Positions 30,826 through 39,088 of a DNA stretch of 64,000 bases are shown here, piece after piece. The stretch lies in NCBI GenBank assembly GCA_045430345.1, contig JAILXT010000001.1, forward strand, positions 372,001 through 436,000, given 5' to 3'. The DNA is from Agarilytica sp045430345. Lineage in GTDB: Bacteria; Pseudomonadota; Gammaproteobacteria; Pseudomonadales; Cellvibrionaceae. The position numbers and the translations under genes were made by a program. Under the pieces are notes generated by a model. That model saw only the letters and a list, made by a program, of their open reading frames with translations, searched no databases and was not told the DNA's origin. Each line of letters starts with the position of its first letter. Position 1 is the stretch's first letter.

Positions 30826-31842
30826 ATGGCCGGTGATTGGATAAAATTTGAGTTATCGACTTCTGATAAACCGGAAGTTTGGCAGATAGCAGCATCGTTA
30901 GATCTTGACCCTGATGCAGTGGTTGGAAAACTACTAAGGATTTGGGGGTGGTTTGACCAGCAAACCGAAAACGGTAACGCTCCCACCGTTACCAAAATGT
31001 TACTAGATCGAATAGCTGGAGTTACCGGGTTTTGTGATTGCGTAGTTTCGACGGGATGGATGCATGAAAGCGATTCCGAAATATATTTGCCTAATTTCGA
31101 TCGTCATAACGGGAAAACCGCTAAGAACCGCGCTGTAACAGCGAAACGAGTGGCAAAACACAAAGCAGCAGCACCCCAGAGTAACGATAAAAGTAACGGT
31201 GTCAGCGTTACTACACCGTTACCTAGAGAAGAGAAGAGAAGAGAAGAGAATAATAGTAAAAACATATGTCCGAATAGTACCGATCCGATCGATGTGAAAT
31301 TGATCAGCGAATGCTTTGAAAGATTTTGGTCGTCAGGCATTCGAAAAGACAATCGCAAAAAAACACTCCCCTTATTCACGAAGATTTTAGAAAAACAAAA
31401 AGATCCGGAATCATTCACGGATTTTATCGTGAAAGATATCCAGGGGCGCTTGTTGGCTGATCAACTAGGGTTTGATCGAATGCTGCCAACAACATACCTG
31501 AATGGCGAGAGGTGGACTGATCAGCAGGGGAGTTCTGTGCAGGATCAATGTCCTCACGAGGAAATAATCGAAATCTATCACGAACAGTTGCCTCAGTGCG
31601 TGGGGGTGATTCCCGAACTGTGGCGAGGGACCCAGGCTGAAAGAGATTTATCTTCGTGCTGGAGAAAGAGTGAAACGCACCAAGATCTGGATTACTGGCG
31701 TTGGTACTTTTCTGGGGTTGGCAAGATCCGAGATGGTTATTACATAGGAAAAAATGAGATAGGAAGAACGGCTGATCTGCGATGGCTGGTGAACCCGAAT
31801 AATTTTGCGAAAACTATTGAACAGGTGGCTAGCCTACGATGA
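30826..31842 (+). CDS. Phage replication initiator (O-like)
   Basis: 338 residues. The N-terminal domain (MAGDWIKFELSTSDKPEVWQIAASL...LRIWGWFDQQTENG) is the winged-helix start of a family of phage replication initiators and DnaT-like proteins. A hydrophilic linker encoded by GAGAA repeats is next, then a C-terminal domain that would contact the helicase. It lies between cII and dnaB, the lambda O position, and a cluster of GTAACG repeats inside the gene is a likely origin. The stop overlaps the dnaB start. Confidence 0.8.
   Translation: MAGDWIKFELSTSDKPEVWQIAASLDLDPDAVVGKLLRIWGWFDQQTENGNAPTVTKMLLDRIAGVTGFCDCVVSTGWMHESDSEIYLPNFDRHNGKTAKNRAVTAKRVAKHKAAAPQSNDKSNGVSVTTPLPREEKRREENNSKNICPNSTDPIDVKLISECFERFWSSGIRKDNRKKTLPLFTKILEKQKDPESFTDFIVKDIQGRLLADQLGFDRMLPTTYLNGERWTDQQGSSVQDQCPHEEIIEIYHEQLPQCVGVIPELWRGTQAERDLSSCWRKSETHQDLDYWRWYFSGVGKIRDGYYIGKNEIGRTADLRWLVNPNNFAKTIEQVASLR
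30973..31250. other. Candidate replication origin within the initiator gene
   Basis: Six copies of GTAACG or its complement lie at 30974, 30987, 31181, 31193, 31206 and 31217. They form inverted pairs GGTAACG/CGTTACC and TAACGGTGT/ACACCGTTA (31194-31202, 31213-31221). Five tandem GAGAA units follow at 31226-31250. Lambda has the same arrangement: iterons inside gene O next to a strand-asymmetric, easily melted stretch. Confidence 0.6.
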
Positions 31843-33206
31843 TGGAGTTTTTGCAGGATGAGTTTCTGGGTGAGCAACCAGATCGTTGGAATATCGCGGC
31901 GGAGCAGGTTGTATTGGGATGCATGCTTACCAAACCAGACAAAATTGATTTACTTCCTGTTCAGCTCAAGGCTGATGATTTTTCCCGCAGAAATCGACCA
32001 GTATTTCAGGCTGCAATAGATCTGTTTTCCCAAGGGAAGGCGGTTGATGTAATCACGGTTGCCGAGCATCTAGGTTCCGATCAGCTAGATTACATTTGTG
32101 ATTTGGCAAATAGTTCAGCGTCCTATGCGAACTTGGCTTCCTACGCCAAAATAATTCTAAATCACTCGCTTAATCGCAAGATCGAGGAAATAGGGAAAGA
32201 GCTAGGAGAGCTGTCTTACGCTGATGTCGATCCAGACGAAAAGATTGGAGTGGTTAATTCAAAGATATCTGGACTTGAGGCAACATCCGCCGAAGAGGAT
32301 GGGACGGATTTAAATACCGTTTTGAAATCCGTGATCAATTCAATTGATAACAGATTTCACGGAAAGGAGTTGCCAGGGCTTTCTACTGGGTTTAAAGACC
32401 TTGATGAAAAGATCATTGGACTAAACCCAGGCGAACTTGTAGTCGTTGCAGGGCGCCCCTCTATGGGTAAAACCACATTCGGAATGAATATTGTTCGGCA
32501 CAATATCCTTCAAGATAAAAATGTCCTGGTATACAGCATTGAAACTACGAAGGAAAAGCTTATGGAGAGAATGCTATCCGACGTTGGAAAAATTCCCCTA
32601 ATGAAGATCAGAACCGGGCAACTTGGGGAGCAAGATTGGCCAAACTTAGAATGTGCTGCGAGAAGACTTAAGGATAAGTCTTTAATTCTATCTGACCTAT
32701 CAAACCTGCACATCGACCGTGCTCAAGCGATAGCCCGCAAAATCAACAGGAAAAAGAAACTGGATCTTGTGGTGGTTGATTATCTTCAGCTAATGCGTGG
32801 CGAAGGAGAAAACGAAACGTTACGACTCGCAGAAGTGTCTCGTGGGCTAAGGGCGATGGCAAAACAGATTAATGTGCCGGTTATTGCTGTTGCTCAGATT
32901 AATCGTGGCACAGAGAAAAGCACAAATAGAAGACCAACAATTGCCGATATTCGGCAAAGCGGTCAGATCGAGCAAGATGCCGATGTGATCCTGATGATCT
33001 ACCGAGATGAATACTACAACGAAGACAGTGTGGAGAAGGGCATAGCGGAGATCATTATAGGTAAGCAAAAGAACGGCGAAACAGGAACTATTCGAGTGGC
33101 CTCTAAGCTGCAGCACAATTCGTTTGAAGACTTGGAGGGATACAAACCACCGGAACCGCCACAAAAACCCTACAGTCCTTACGCCAAGAAAAAGAAATCG
33201 CTATGA
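31839..33206 (+). CDS. dnaB: Replicative DNA helicase, DnaB family
   Basis: 455 residues. An N-terminal helical domain (AAEQVVLGCMLTKPD, residues 18-115) is followed by a RecA-like motor. Walker A is GRPSMGKTT near residue 205, Walker B is LVVVDYLQLM near residue 308, and the DnaB signature RQSGQIEQDAD is near residue 370. It unwinds DNA at the phage origin, replacing a lambda P-style loader. It overlaps the initiator gene by four bases. Confidence 0.95.
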   Translation: MMEFLQDEFLGEQPDRWNIAAEQVVLGCMLTKPDKIDLLPVQLKADDFSRRNRPVFQAAIDLFSQGKAVDVITVAEHLGSDQLDYICDLANSSASYANLASYAKIILNHSLNRKIEEIGKELGELSYADVDPDEKIGVVNSKISGLEATSAEEDGTDLNTVLKSVINSIDNRFHGKELPGLSTGFKDLDEKIIGLNPGELVVVAGRPSMGKTTFGMNIVRHNILQDKNVLVYSIETTKEKLMERMLSDVGKIPLMKIRTGQLGEQDWPNLECAARRLKDKSLILSDLSNLHIDRAQAIARKINRKKKLDLVVVDYLQLMRGEGENETLRLAEVSRGLRAMAKQINVPVIAVAQINRGTEKSTNRRPTIADIRQSGQIEQDADVILMIYRDEYYNEDSVEKGIAEIIIGKQKNGETGTIRVASKLQHNSFEDLEGYKPPEPPQKPYSPYAKKKKSL

Positions 33207-33373
33207 CATCTACAGAGTTATCGGAAACAAAAAAGGTGCTGCTCAATCTGTTTAGAGGTGAGTGGAAGAGCAAAAACTTCGCTGCCGCGAGAGTGTATGC
33301 CAAGGCGCACGACGAGATTAGCAAAAGAATGTCTGATGAGCGTAACACCAAGAGGGTGTGCGTTAGTGGGTAA
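33203..33373 (+). CDS. Small hypothetical protein
   Basis: 56 residues (MTSTELSETKKVLLNLFRGEWK...), basic and probably helical. The ATG overlaps the helicase stop (ATGA), supporting a translated gene. No family recognised. Confidence 0.55.
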   Translation: MTSTELSETKKVLLNLFRGEWKSKNFAAARVYAKAHDEISKRMSDERNTKRVCVSG

Positions 33374-33425
33374 GGAATATACCAGTAACAGATGGGTTAG
33401 CAAGTAATAGGGTGGGCGCTACAAA

Positions 33426-33614
33426 TTGTTCTCTAAAAGACCTAGGCAATACTCCGACGAGATACAGGCATTGAAGTCCATAGAAGAGAGGTCAGAAGCC
33501 TTAGATAAGGTTCCCGAGCATCTAAGACAATTGGTTAAGCACCAAGTTGAAATTATTTTTGAGCGTAGGAGGGCATTGAGTAACCCTAAAACTGGCACGG
33601 GGGTGAGTGATTAA
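33426..33614 (+). CDS. Small hypothetical protein
   Basis: 62 charged residues from a TTG start (MFSKRPRQYSDEIQALKSIEERSEALDKVPEHLRQLVKHQVEII). The helical pattern resembles small unnamed proteins adjacent to NinG in many phages. It overlaps the NinG frame slightly. The start is uncertain. Confidence 0.6.
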   Translation: MFSKRPRQYSDEIQALKSIEERSEALDKVPEHLRQLVKHQVEIIFERRRALSNPKTGTGVSD

Positions 33615-33627
33615 TCCCCTCGCAAAA

Positions 33628-34254
33628 ATGAAAAAATGCAAATTGTGCAGGCATTCGTTTACACCGTTCAATTCTATGGAAAAAGTATGTAGCCCAAGAT
33701 GCGCTTTGGCTTTTGATCAGCTTGCCGATAATTCGAAAAAAGAGAGAGTGTGGGTCGGGAAAAATCTTCAATACAATACAATCGATACGAGCAGTATAAG
33801 AACAGGGCCTATGCCAAAGAAGAAAAAAACGAAGGCGAAAACAAAGAAAATATCAAAGTTAAAGAAATCTCTCTGGGATCTTTTCTCTCTTCACCAAAAG
33901 TTGGTGTATTCGGTGGACGGATTGCATTGCGATTGTTACACATGTGGTGCATGCCTGACGATCGGTACTAGTAATTGCCAGGGAGGTCACTGCTTGAGTA
34001 AAGCGGCTTGCTCAAACATCTATTTCGATGAGCGAGCGGTAAGACCTCAGTGCTATCGGTGCAATATAAATTTTGGTGGTATGCACTACGAGTTTAACGA
34101 AAAGCTCAAGATGGAAATTGGAATGGAAGCGTGGACAGATATGTACGAAAAGCGCCTTATCAGTGTTAAGCGAAACTGGGCATGGTACGAAGAGCAGATT
34201 GAATACTATCAACAAGCGGTGAAAGAGTTGCGGGCCGTAAGGTTGGCGACGTAG
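33628..34254 (+). CDS. ninG: NinG-family recombination protein
   Basis: 208 residues from ATG 33628; an in-frame GTG at 33607 would add seven. The N-terminal CKLCRHSFTPFNSMEKVCSPRCA zinc finger is followed by a basic linker and a second cysteine domain (CDCYTCGACLTIGTSNCQGGHC...RPQCYRCN). This is the NinG/Rap pattern. Lambda NinG/Rap is a Holliday-junction nuclease used in Red recombination. The position before the Q-like gene is as in lambda. Confidence 0.88.
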   Translation: MKKCKLCRHSFTPFNSMEKVCSPRCALAFDQLADNSKKERVWVGKNLQYNTIDTSSIRTGPMPKKKKTKAKTKKISKLKKSLWDLFSLHQKLVYSVDGLHCDCYTCGACLTIGTSNCQGGHCLSKAACSNIYFDERAVRPQCYRCNINFGGMHYEFNEKLKMEIGMEAWTDMYEKRLISVKRNWAWYEEQIEYYQQAVKELRAVRLAT

Positions 34255-34324
34255 ATAATAGAGTTTCTATTGCTGGCCCATTAGTTGCGGCTGCTAAATA
34301 TAAATCTTGTTTGTGAGGCTATAA

Positions 34325-35002
34325 ATGTCGATTAATGTACTTGAAGAAGCGGTTAAAACCCTGGATGCCAATACTGGTGGTAGCCAGTGGAATACGCATA
34401 ACGGGGAAGACAAGAGTATGCCGGAACACAGGCATGGGTGTTGCGCATTTTGTGGTTCATTTGGATTTTTAAGTAGAGCGACGGACGAGAACGGAAAGAA
34501 AGGGTACTTATGTAAAAAGTGCGAGAAGTTTAGTCGTCGCATGTCATATCGATCATCTAGTGGCCCAAACGTATCTCAAACAAGAGTAAAGCGCACGTAT
34601 GACTTATCCGACGGGGACTTACCTAATGTTGGGTTGATTTCGGGGTTATCGAAACCTGCGAGACTGTGGATAGAATGGTCTGAAACTTCTAAGTACTCGG
34701 GAGATACTATTTCATCAAAAGAGGTATTTGAGGATTTACGGTGGTGGGTATATATCGCTGTCGCCGAGCAGGTTGAGACCAATAGGCAAGACAATCCGAA
34801 AGAGTTGTTCGCTAGGTTATGGGTGTTGGTAGAAAAAACCATTGAGAGCTGTAAGAGAGGAAAGAAACGATTTACCAATGCGGAGCTATCTCGTTTTGTA
34901 AAGGTTGACCCATCTTCTTTTGGTGCGAAGGGTAGGTGGGGAAGGATACTTTCAATCATAGAGTCTGTGATTTCTGAGTGGGAGTCGGAGTTGTATAAGT
35001 AG
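34325..35002 (+). CDS. Putative Q-like late antiterminator with zinc ribbon
   Basis: 225 residues. A zinc ribbon (CCAFCGSFGFL...CKKCEKF, about 39-70) is followed by a helical C-terminal domain (LWIEWSETSKYSGD...FEDLRWWVYIAVAEQ). Its place after ninG, and before a promoter-terminator gap leading to lysis genes, is that of Q antiterminators. I cannot confirm the family from sequence alone; a general zinc-ribbon transcription factor is the alternative. Confidence 0.5.
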   Translation: MSINVLEEAVKTLDANTGGSQWNTHNGEDKSMPEHRHGCCAFCGSFGFLSRATDENGKKGYLCKKCEKFSRRMSYRSSSGPNVSQTRVKRTYDLSDGDLPNVGLISGLSKPARLWIEWSETSKYSGDTISSKEVFEDLRWWVYIAVAEQVETNRQDNPKELFARLWVLVEKTIESCKRGKKRFTNAELSRFVKVDPSSFGAKGRWGRILSIIESVISEWESELYK

Positions 35003-35041
35003 TGTATTTAAAAACACCTGTAATTAAATACACCAAAACTG

Positions 35042-35070
35042 TTGACGCAGTTTCTACAAATTGATACAGT
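35042..35070 (+). promoter_or_regulatory. Candidate late promoter (pR'-like)
   Basis: TTGACG (35042-35047), exactly 17 bp, then TACAGT (35065-35070) form a good sigma-70 promoter reading toward the lysis and structural genes. It lies 40 bp after the Q-like gene. Confidence 0.6.
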
Positions 35071-35399
35071 GTTTCTAGTTTGGAATAACTCCCACTAAAC
35101 CAATCACTAAGCTGGTTTTCTTGTTTTGATATTTTAAGGATCGTCGAATGCTGTTTTATTGCGTTAGTGTGACGTCTGAGATAATGAATAACATGTTAGT
35201 TAAAGTTGTCGGGTCCTTACCTGGATGCGCACGCTTACCACGGGGGCGCAGAGCCCGGTAAAACAAAATTTTTCGGCGTTTCAACCGACCGTCAACAGGT
35301 CTTAGCGTGGTACGCTCTCTAAGCCCCGTAGCATAAGGGCCTGTTAATTTAAGAAACCTGTTTCAGTTGTCGAATTTTCCCTCTAGTTGATGGAACCAG

Positions 35400-35422
35400 A
35401 CCCGCCAAGTGCGGGTTTTTTT
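35400..35422 (+). terminator. Terminator before the lysis genes (tR'-like)
   Basis: ACCCGC/GCGGGT stem with a CAAGT loop followed by seven T residues. It sits between the candidate late promoter and the first late gene, so antitermination would be needed for late expression. Confidence 0.75.
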
Positions 35423-35448
35423 ATACTCGAAATTTAAGAGAGCGTATT

Positions 35449-35715
35449 TTGTCTGAACCCGATATCAGTAAAACATTAGAGGAGAGGCAGGGCCGGTACG
35501 GCGACTTTAAGTCGCATGCTGAAATAACCCAGTCGATAAAAATGGCGATGTATAACTCGCCCAATTGGATAGGGTTATCAGCCGACAAAAAAGAAGCGCT
35601 AGAAATGGTCGCTCACAAAATTGGGCGGATTCTTAATGGTGATCCCAAGTACCGAGACTCATGGCACGACATTATCGGCTACACAAAACTGATAGAGGAA
35701 ACACTGGAATCGTGA
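35449..35715 (+). CDS. DUF6378-like phage protein
   Basis: 88 residues from a TTG start with AAGAGAG upstream. The pattern LEERQGRYGDFKSHAEITQSIKMAM...KKEALEMVAHKIGRILNGDPKYRDSWHDIIGY is a widespread phage domain (I believe DUF6378), related in layout to MazG-like folds. Function unknown. Its stop overlaps the lysozyme start (GTGA). Confidence 0.7.
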   Translation: MSEPDISKTLEERQGRYGDFKSHAEITQSIKMAMYNSPNWIGLSADKKEALEMVAHKIGRILNGDPKYRDSWHDIIGYTKLIEETLES

Positions 35716-36128
35716 GAGCAAGCCACATAAAAGACAATGAGGGTTTTAGATCAAATCCGTATCGGTGTACTGAGGGAAGGTTGACTATAGGCTACGGGTG
35801 GAACCTAGATGCAGGAATTTCAAAGCGTCAAGCGGAAGTAATCTTTCTTTGTCAGGTTGAAGATATCGAAGAGCACCTTTCTGCTTACGGGTTTTGGTAT
35901 CAGCTTAATGACGCACGCCAAACAGTTTTGGTTGATATGTGCTTTCAGTTAGGTAAGTCCGGATTTGGTAAGTTTAAGAAAATGATAGCCGCGATACATC
36001 ATCAGAATTACGAGCAAGCTGCGATTGAATTATTAGACTCTCGCTATGCTAGACAAACTCCTGAACGAGCAGCGCGTAATGCCGAGATAATGGAAACAGG
36101 AAATTTTTCGAAGGGGAAAGTTTCGTGA
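35712..36128 (+). CDS. Phage lysozyme, GH24 (T4-type) endolysin
   Basis: 138 residues from a GTG start overlapping the previous stop. It has the GH24 catalytic pattern: Glu10, then eight residues to Cys19, then five to Thr25 (EGFRSNPYRC...LTIGYGW). Cys at the T4 Asp20 position is an accepted variant. The enzyme cleaves peptidoglycan. No signal or SAR segment is seen, so it needs the adjacent holin. The stop overlaps the holin start. Confidence 0.9.
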   Translation: MRASHIKDNEGFRSNPYRCTEGRLTIGYGWNLDAGISKRQAEVIFLCQVEDIEEHLSAYGFWYQLNDARQTVLVDMCFQLGKSGFGKFKKMIAAIHHQNYEQAAIELLDSRYARQTPERAARNAEIMETGNFSKGKVS

Positions 36129-36394
36129 TCTATAAGACGGACCACTTCGCGCACCTATTTCAATTTGTGGCGGAAAGCAAAGTGGGTTCGTTGATGGTGT
36201 CTCTAGGAACAATTTTTATGTCGTTGATCACTCCGTTGAGCGTCTTGTTACCCGTTCTAGACTTGGTGAATCCCGTGCTTTCTACTATCGGTATATTTGC
36301 CGGAATACTTGTGAGCATATCGCTTTACCGCTATCACAACGCTCGGCGAAGACAGGTTGAACAAGAAATTAAACTAAATAAATCCTCTAAATAA
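36125..36394 (+). CDS. Putative holin
   Basis: 89 residues with two closely spaced membrane segments (about 21-46 and 50-68) and a basic C-terminal tail (YRYHNARRRQVEQEIKLNK). Size, topology and position directly after lysozyme fit a class II holin that opens the inner membrane for the endolysin. GTG start overlapping the previous stop (GTGA). Confidence 0.75.
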   Translation: MIYKTDHFAHLFQFVAESKVGSLMVSLGTIFMSLITPLSVLLPVLDLVNPVLSTIGIFAGILVSISLYRYHNARRRQVEQEIKLNKSSK

Positions 36395-36413
36395 TTACCT
36401 CTAAGGTCAAACA

Positions 36414-36836
36414 ATGAAATATATAAAATACTTACTACTGTGCTTAGTAGTAATGGCTAGCGCTGCGTGCTCAACACTAAATAAGCTAGATTCGACATCA
36501 CAGCTAGTTGTTCAGTATGCAACAGTGAAGTTTATTCACAATACCGAAGACCCGGAGGATTCTACTGAACGCGCAGAACGAATAATTGAAATAGCAACCG
36601 AAGGGCAGCGTCTGTTTTCCGAACGTACATTGCCAATTTCAGGCATTGAGAGGCTTATTCGGGGGCAGATAGATTGGCACAAGCTGGACGCCGCTGATGC
36701 TGTTTTGGTGAACGCGCTGATTAGTCAGGTTGTGGAAGACATCGAATCTAAAGTTGACATGAATAACGACGTATACCTTTCGGGGGGCGTTGTTATGGAT
36801 TGGATTGTCAGCGGTGCCAGAATGTCGGGAGTTTAA
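36414..36836 (+). CDS. Lipoprotein of the lysis region
   Basis: 140 residues with a lipoprotein signal peptide (VVMASAAC, Cys20) and an otherwise soluble helical domain. A lipoprotein next to lysozyme and holin could be a spanin component, but no partner inner-membrane spanin or embedded Rz1 frame was identified. Function is left open. Confidence 0.65.
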   Translation: MKYIKYLLLCLVVMASAACSTLNKLDSTSQLVVQYATVKFIHNTEDPEDSTERAERIIEIATEGQRLFSERTLPISGIERLIRGQIDWHKLDAADAVLVNALISQVVEDIESKVDMNNDVYLSGGVVMDWIVSGARMSGV

Positions 36837-36841
36837 GTTAT

Positions 36842-37210
36842 ATGTTTTTATCGAAACCGCTTTTTCGAGCGACCAATAATTCAGGCGAATTCGAACTTGT
36901 CACGCCGTGTATATATTTTTCGGAGTTAAAAGGTAGGATAGAGGTAACTCAAGGTCTAATTACGGATTTTGCCAGCATCCCTAGAGTGTTTCGTGCCTTG
37001 GTATCTGTGAATGGGAAGCACAGGCTAGCTGCAGTTGTACACGATTTCTTGTATATGAAAAAAGGGGTATTGCCTGATCAAAACCTAGACCGTTCAATGT
37101 GTGATCGTGTGTTTCTCGAAGCCATGAAGGTATCAGGAGTACCTTTTTGGAAACGCCATCTAATGTATCGTGCAGTAAGGGTAGGCGGCTGGGTTCACTG
37201 GAAACGCTAA
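36842..37210 (+). CDS. DUF1353 family phage protein
   Basis: 122 residues from ATG 36842. TDFASIPRVFRALVSVNGKHRLAAVVHDFLYMK is the DUF1353 signature, a domain common in phage late regions near lysis or structural genes. Its conserved Asp/His suggest an enzymatic or metal-binding fold, but no activity is assigned. Confidence 0.85.
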   Translation: MFLSKPLFRATNNSGEFELVTPCIYFSELKGRIEVTQGLITDFASIPRVFRALVSVNGKHRLAAVVHDFLYMKKGVLPDQNLDRSMCDRVFLEAMKVSGVPFWKRHLMYRAVRVGGWVHWKR

Positions 37211-37216
37211 ACTGCC

Positions 37217-37450
37217 ATGGAGAATACGGGTCAAATTAACGCGATTTTGGAAGCGCTAAAAAACAAATATGTCGGGACGAAACCGTGTGAGTTTTCATTA
37301 GTCAAAAAGCCTGATGGATCTTTGTTTTTCTGTTGGCGAGATGCTGTGACTCAACACCTGATTTTTGAACAAAAAATCACTGACCCAAGCCAATTGCGTT
37401 TCATTGAAATATATCAGTTCATACAATCATTTCCCGAGATAACGGATTAA
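37217..37450 (+). CDS. Hypothetical protein
   Basis: 77 residues (MENTGQINAILEALKNKYVG...). Its stop abuts the next start codon. It looks like a small soluble alpha/beta protein. No family recognised. Confidence 0.65.
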   Translation: MENTGQINAILEALKNKYVGTKPCEFSLVKKPDGSLFFCWRDAVTQHLIFEQKITDPSQLRFIEIYQFIQSFPEITD

Positions 37451-39079
37451 ATGGTTGCTGCTGTTTCGGATTTAAATCTGGTCCATGCTGCTGATCGGGC
37501 AACATGGTTATCAGAGATTGTTGGCGGGTCGGATCGTGCGATGCCGTCTGTATCAGAAGGCTCGTTTAATGGAATTGACGGTGCGATAGCATGTCAGGCG
37601 CTATTTAACAACGGCACCGACTTGTCCGAGGATCAATGGTATTCAGCATGGACGGGCGACTTGGGAACGGCGTTTGATTGCTCCGCAATTGATAGCGGAA
37701 TTTTCATTCATTACCGAAATAATTTACCAGGCTATACCGCCGTTAGAACTGCGAGATTTATCCTATTTAGCGGAGTGGGCAACGCAGAATATGCATACTG
37801 GGAGTACGATGCCACAGGGGCTTTAAGAAATGGTTTATGGTGGTTATTAGGCGCACACGGGGCGCCGGACTTCCAGACCGGCGGGTACAACTCATCAAAT
37901 ATTCGTGCAATTGGTATGGCGTTGCTGGCGGACGGAGATGGGTTTCAATTCGGTTTTCAAATATATCTAGATCAATCGATTCATTTCAATGGCGCTCCTA
38001 GATTTGGTGATACGGGTGTTCCAGCTCAAGTTGGAATGCAAGATTACTATGACCTACTGAATCCTTTTTCGGGTGAGCCGTACCACAGTTTATTGGTTAA
38101 GCAAGCGGGGGCAGCGTTTGAATTTGCCATGCCGTTTCGAGTGGAGGCCGCAGATTATCGTGATTCTGAAGATGTACTCGTTTTTGGATTCAAAAGAGGC
38201 GATGGAGTTGCGTTCAGGGAGCCGGCTGCTGGGTTCTACCACGCAACCTACGCACCACCGGTTGGTGGCTCACACATTATTAATAATGCGTCTGCAGTAA
38301 CTACTTCGGATGAATTCGATCTGATATTGGATTCAACGAACTCTGGGTCAACGATTGCAGTTTCTTCGATATTGGCCGCGGGTGTGCGGGATGTATCTTT
38401 GCATGGATCAGGTTTAAGCGTTTCAGGAGGGACGATTTCGGCACCACGGAATATTGCCGTCGGTGGAGATTCTGAACTTGAGGTTCGAGTGATTTCCCCC
38501 GATAACCCTCTTTTACTAGATGGGGATTTAGCGTTTGGTTCTAGCTTGCGAGTCGACGATCCGATCGGAGATGCGATTGTACTAGGGTTGCCCCCTGGCG
38601 ATTATTCTCATATTCAAATCATTCTAAATGTTGCGACGGTGATATCTCATAGCGCGGCCGCGGGCACCTATATCTTAGATGTATCGAATACCGCACAGAC
38701 GGAGTTCGATACGGATACCGCGAATAACGTTATATTCGAAGTGCCAGTATCGGCTAACGGGATAGAGATTAGTTCATCGACCGGTGGCGGTGACGTCTCT
38801 GTTGTGTTGCCGCCTTTCCAGCCGCAACTGACTTTGACTGGTTTGAAGAACCCAAGTGAAGTACGTGTTCATGACAGCGCTTCGGGGCTAGAGATATCTG
38901 GTGCGGAAAACGCAACGACTGGTGTTTATACCGATCAATTACCGGTGGGCACATTGGGTGTAAATATCTCGGTACTTTCTTTAAATTATAGAAATACGTA
39001 TTTATTCGACATAGATACCTCAACAGATAGGACGATCCCAGTACAGCAAATTGCGGATCGCCAATATCAAAATCAATAG
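37451..39079 (+). CDS. Large structural-looking phage protein of unknown function
   Basis: 542 residues, rich in Gly, Ser, Asn and Asp. The first about 290 residues contain many aromatic and Gly stretches (WWLLGAHGAPDFQTGGYNSSN) like lectin or tail-fibre folds. The rest looks like beta-rich Ig-like repeats ending with a RQYQNQ tail. It lies in a block between lysis and terminase genes where lambda has no virion genes. A fibre, head-fibre or capsid decoration role is possible. Confidence 0.65.
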   Translation: MVAAVSDLNLVHAADRATWLSEIVGGSDRAMPSVSEGSFNGIDGAIACQALFNNGTDLSEDQWYSAWTGDLGTAFDCSAIDSGIFIHYRNNLPGYTAVRTARFILFSGVGNAEYAYWEYDATGALRNGLWWLLGAHGAPDFQTGGYNSSNIRAIGMALLADGDGFQFGFQIYLDQSIHFNGAPRFGDTGVPAQVGMQDYYDLLNPFSGEPYHSLLVKQAGAAFEFAMPFRVEAADYRDSEDVLVFGFKRGDGVAFREPAAGFYHATYAPPVGGSHIINNASAVTTSDEFDLILDSTNSGSTIAVSSILAAGVRDVSLHGSGLSVSGGTISAPRNIAVGGDSELEVRVISPDNPLLLDGDLAFGSSLRVDDPIGDAIVLGLPPGDYSHIQIILNVATVISHSAAAGTYILDVSNTAQTEFDTDTANNVIFEVPVSANGIEISSSTGGGDVSVVLPPFQPQLTLTGLKNPSEVRVHDSASGLEISGAENATTGVYTDQLPVGTLGVNISVLSLNYRNTYLFDIDTSTDRTIPVQQIADRQYQNQ

Positions 39080-39088
39080 GTAAGTAAT

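Larger units (their letters stand above)
35003..35448. other. Late control region without genes
   Basis: 446 bp hold the promoter at 35042-35070 and the terminator at 35400-35422. Between them are several short inverted repeats, such as TTACC...GGTAA near 35230-35262 and AGCGT...ACGCT near 35302. No coding frame convinces. The order promoter, leader, terminator, lysis genes is that of lambda pR'-tR', where Q acts. Confidence 0.6.

Noticed and set aside
35200..35370. Possible tRNA or small RNA in the late control region
   Set aside because: Short stems are present, but no cloverleaf, T-loop or anticodon arm can be drawn.
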